The translations under genes were made by a program, and so were the position numbers. This document shows, in pieces, positions 6,726 through 6,976 of a stretch of DNA of 6,976 nucleotides. This stretch comes from an uncultured Oxalobacteraceae bacterium (GTDB lineage Bacteria > Pseudomonadota > Gammaproteobacteria > Burkholderiales > Burkholderiaceae). The stretch is taken from positions 1-6,976 of the forward strand of contig CAMLFK010000257.1 of assembly GCA_946479255.1 (NCBI GenBank). Direction: 5' to 3'. A model generated the notes under the pieces. The model was not told where the DNA came from and did no database searches. It saw only the letters and a program-made list of their open reading frames with translations. Numbering within the stretch: position 1 is the stretch's first letter; each line of letters begins with the position of its first letter.

Positions 6726-6976
6726 ATGTCAATCTCCACCACCCAGGAAATCGTTGCCGAACTGCGCGCAGGTCGCATGGTCATCTTAGTGGATGAGGAA
6801 GACCGCGAAAACGAGGGTGACCTGGTATTGGCGGCCGACTTCGTCACGCCCGAAGCCATCAACTTCATGGTCAAGCATGCGCGCGGCCTGGTCTGCCTGA
6901 CGCTGACCGAAGAACGCTGCAAGCAGCTGAACCTGCCGATGATGACGACCAGTAATGGCACCTCCTTCGGCACCAA
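6726..6976 (+). CDS. ribB: 3,4-dihydroxy-2-butanone 4-phosphate synthase, N-terminal part (3' end outside window)
   Basis: The frame is open from ATG 6726 to the window edge, 83 full codons. The Shine-Dalgarno AAAGGA at 6715-6720 sets the start. The product converts ribulose 5-phosphate to the four-carbon unit that lumazine synthase joins to the RibD-branch pyrimidine. The signature [10 protein letters not shown] lies at 23-32; E28 aligns with the magnesium-binding Glu38 of E. coli Rib[21 protein letters not shown] (52-71) is the next conserved block, and the visible part ends in SFGTN, where the family continues FTVSI. Whether the gene is plain ribB or a ribBA fusion with a GTP cyclohydrolase II domain cannot be told from here; in many betaproteobacteria it is a RibBA or a RibB with a degenerate RibA domain. 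It is divergent from the protease gene, and ribH and nusB would be expected downstream by comparison with related genomes. Confidence 0.92.
   Translation, partial: MSISTTQEIVAELRAGRMVILVDEEDRENEGDLVLAADFVTPEAINFMVKHARGLVCLTLTEERCKQLNLPMMTTSNGTSFGT

Noticed and set aside
6713..6976. An 87-codon open frame on the - strand at the right edge
   Set aside because: The opposite strand encodes an unmistakable RibB with a good Shine-Dalgarno, so this frame is a shadow.
1..6976. CRISPR array, tRNA or rRNA gene, insertion sequence or phage signature
   Set aside because: I saw no regularly spaced repeats, no tRNA-like cloverleaf, no transposase or integrase motif and no terminal repeats. Coding sequence fills almost the entire window.

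Overview
The window is ordinary, GC-rich chromosomal DNA from a proteobacterium. It most resembles a betaproteobacterium of the Burkholderiales, possibly the Oxalobacteraceae (Massilia, Duganella or Janthinobacterium type). That rests on protein flavour and on the pairing of a pilY1-pilE-fimT operon end with riboflavin genes. The placement is inference, because no rRNA or other phylogenetic marker is present.

Left region (1-1834, + strand): this is the 3' end of a type IV pilus minor-pilin operon. It holds the C-terminal part of the pilus-tip adhesin PilY1, a PilE/ComP-type minor pilin and a GspH/FimT-type pilin-like protein. The three genes are joined by two 4-base ATGA stop/start overlaps, so they are probably translationally coupled. 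Both pilins carry class III prepilin leaders (G|FTLIE and G|TSLVE). The FimT-like protein also carries a GRxR motif near its C-terminus, a feature tied to DNA binding in FimT, so the operon may serve DNA uptake as well as pilus assembly.

Middle region (1835-3730): after a 90-base gap with a plausible -10 element come ribD (deaminase/reductase) and ribE (riboflavin synthase), 13 bases apart. They give two enzymatic steps from the GTP branch plus the final step of riboflavin synthesis. A GC-rich hairpin with a T-run follows and is shared with the convergent gene on the other strand.

Right region (3740-6976): a 941-residue secreted zinc protease of the M16 (pitrilysin/insulinase, PqqL-like) family lies on the - strand. 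Its N-terminal half has an intact HxxEH site and its C-terminal half is degenerate. A 160-base divergent intergenic region separates it from ribB (3,4-dihydroxy-2-butanone 4-phosphate synthase), which runs off the right edge. That gene begins the second, ribulose-phosphate branch of the same riboflavin pathway. The protease is therefore inserted between two blocks of riboflavin genes without belonging to the pathway. The intergenic region holds two inverted repeats, one of which could hide the ribB Shine-Dalgarno sequence. I see no FMN riboswitch in front of either rib block.

I found no convincing new system, mobile element, CRISPR array or RNA gene. The observations most worth checking are the GRxR motif of the FimT-like pilin and the inverted repeats in the protease/ribB divergent region.
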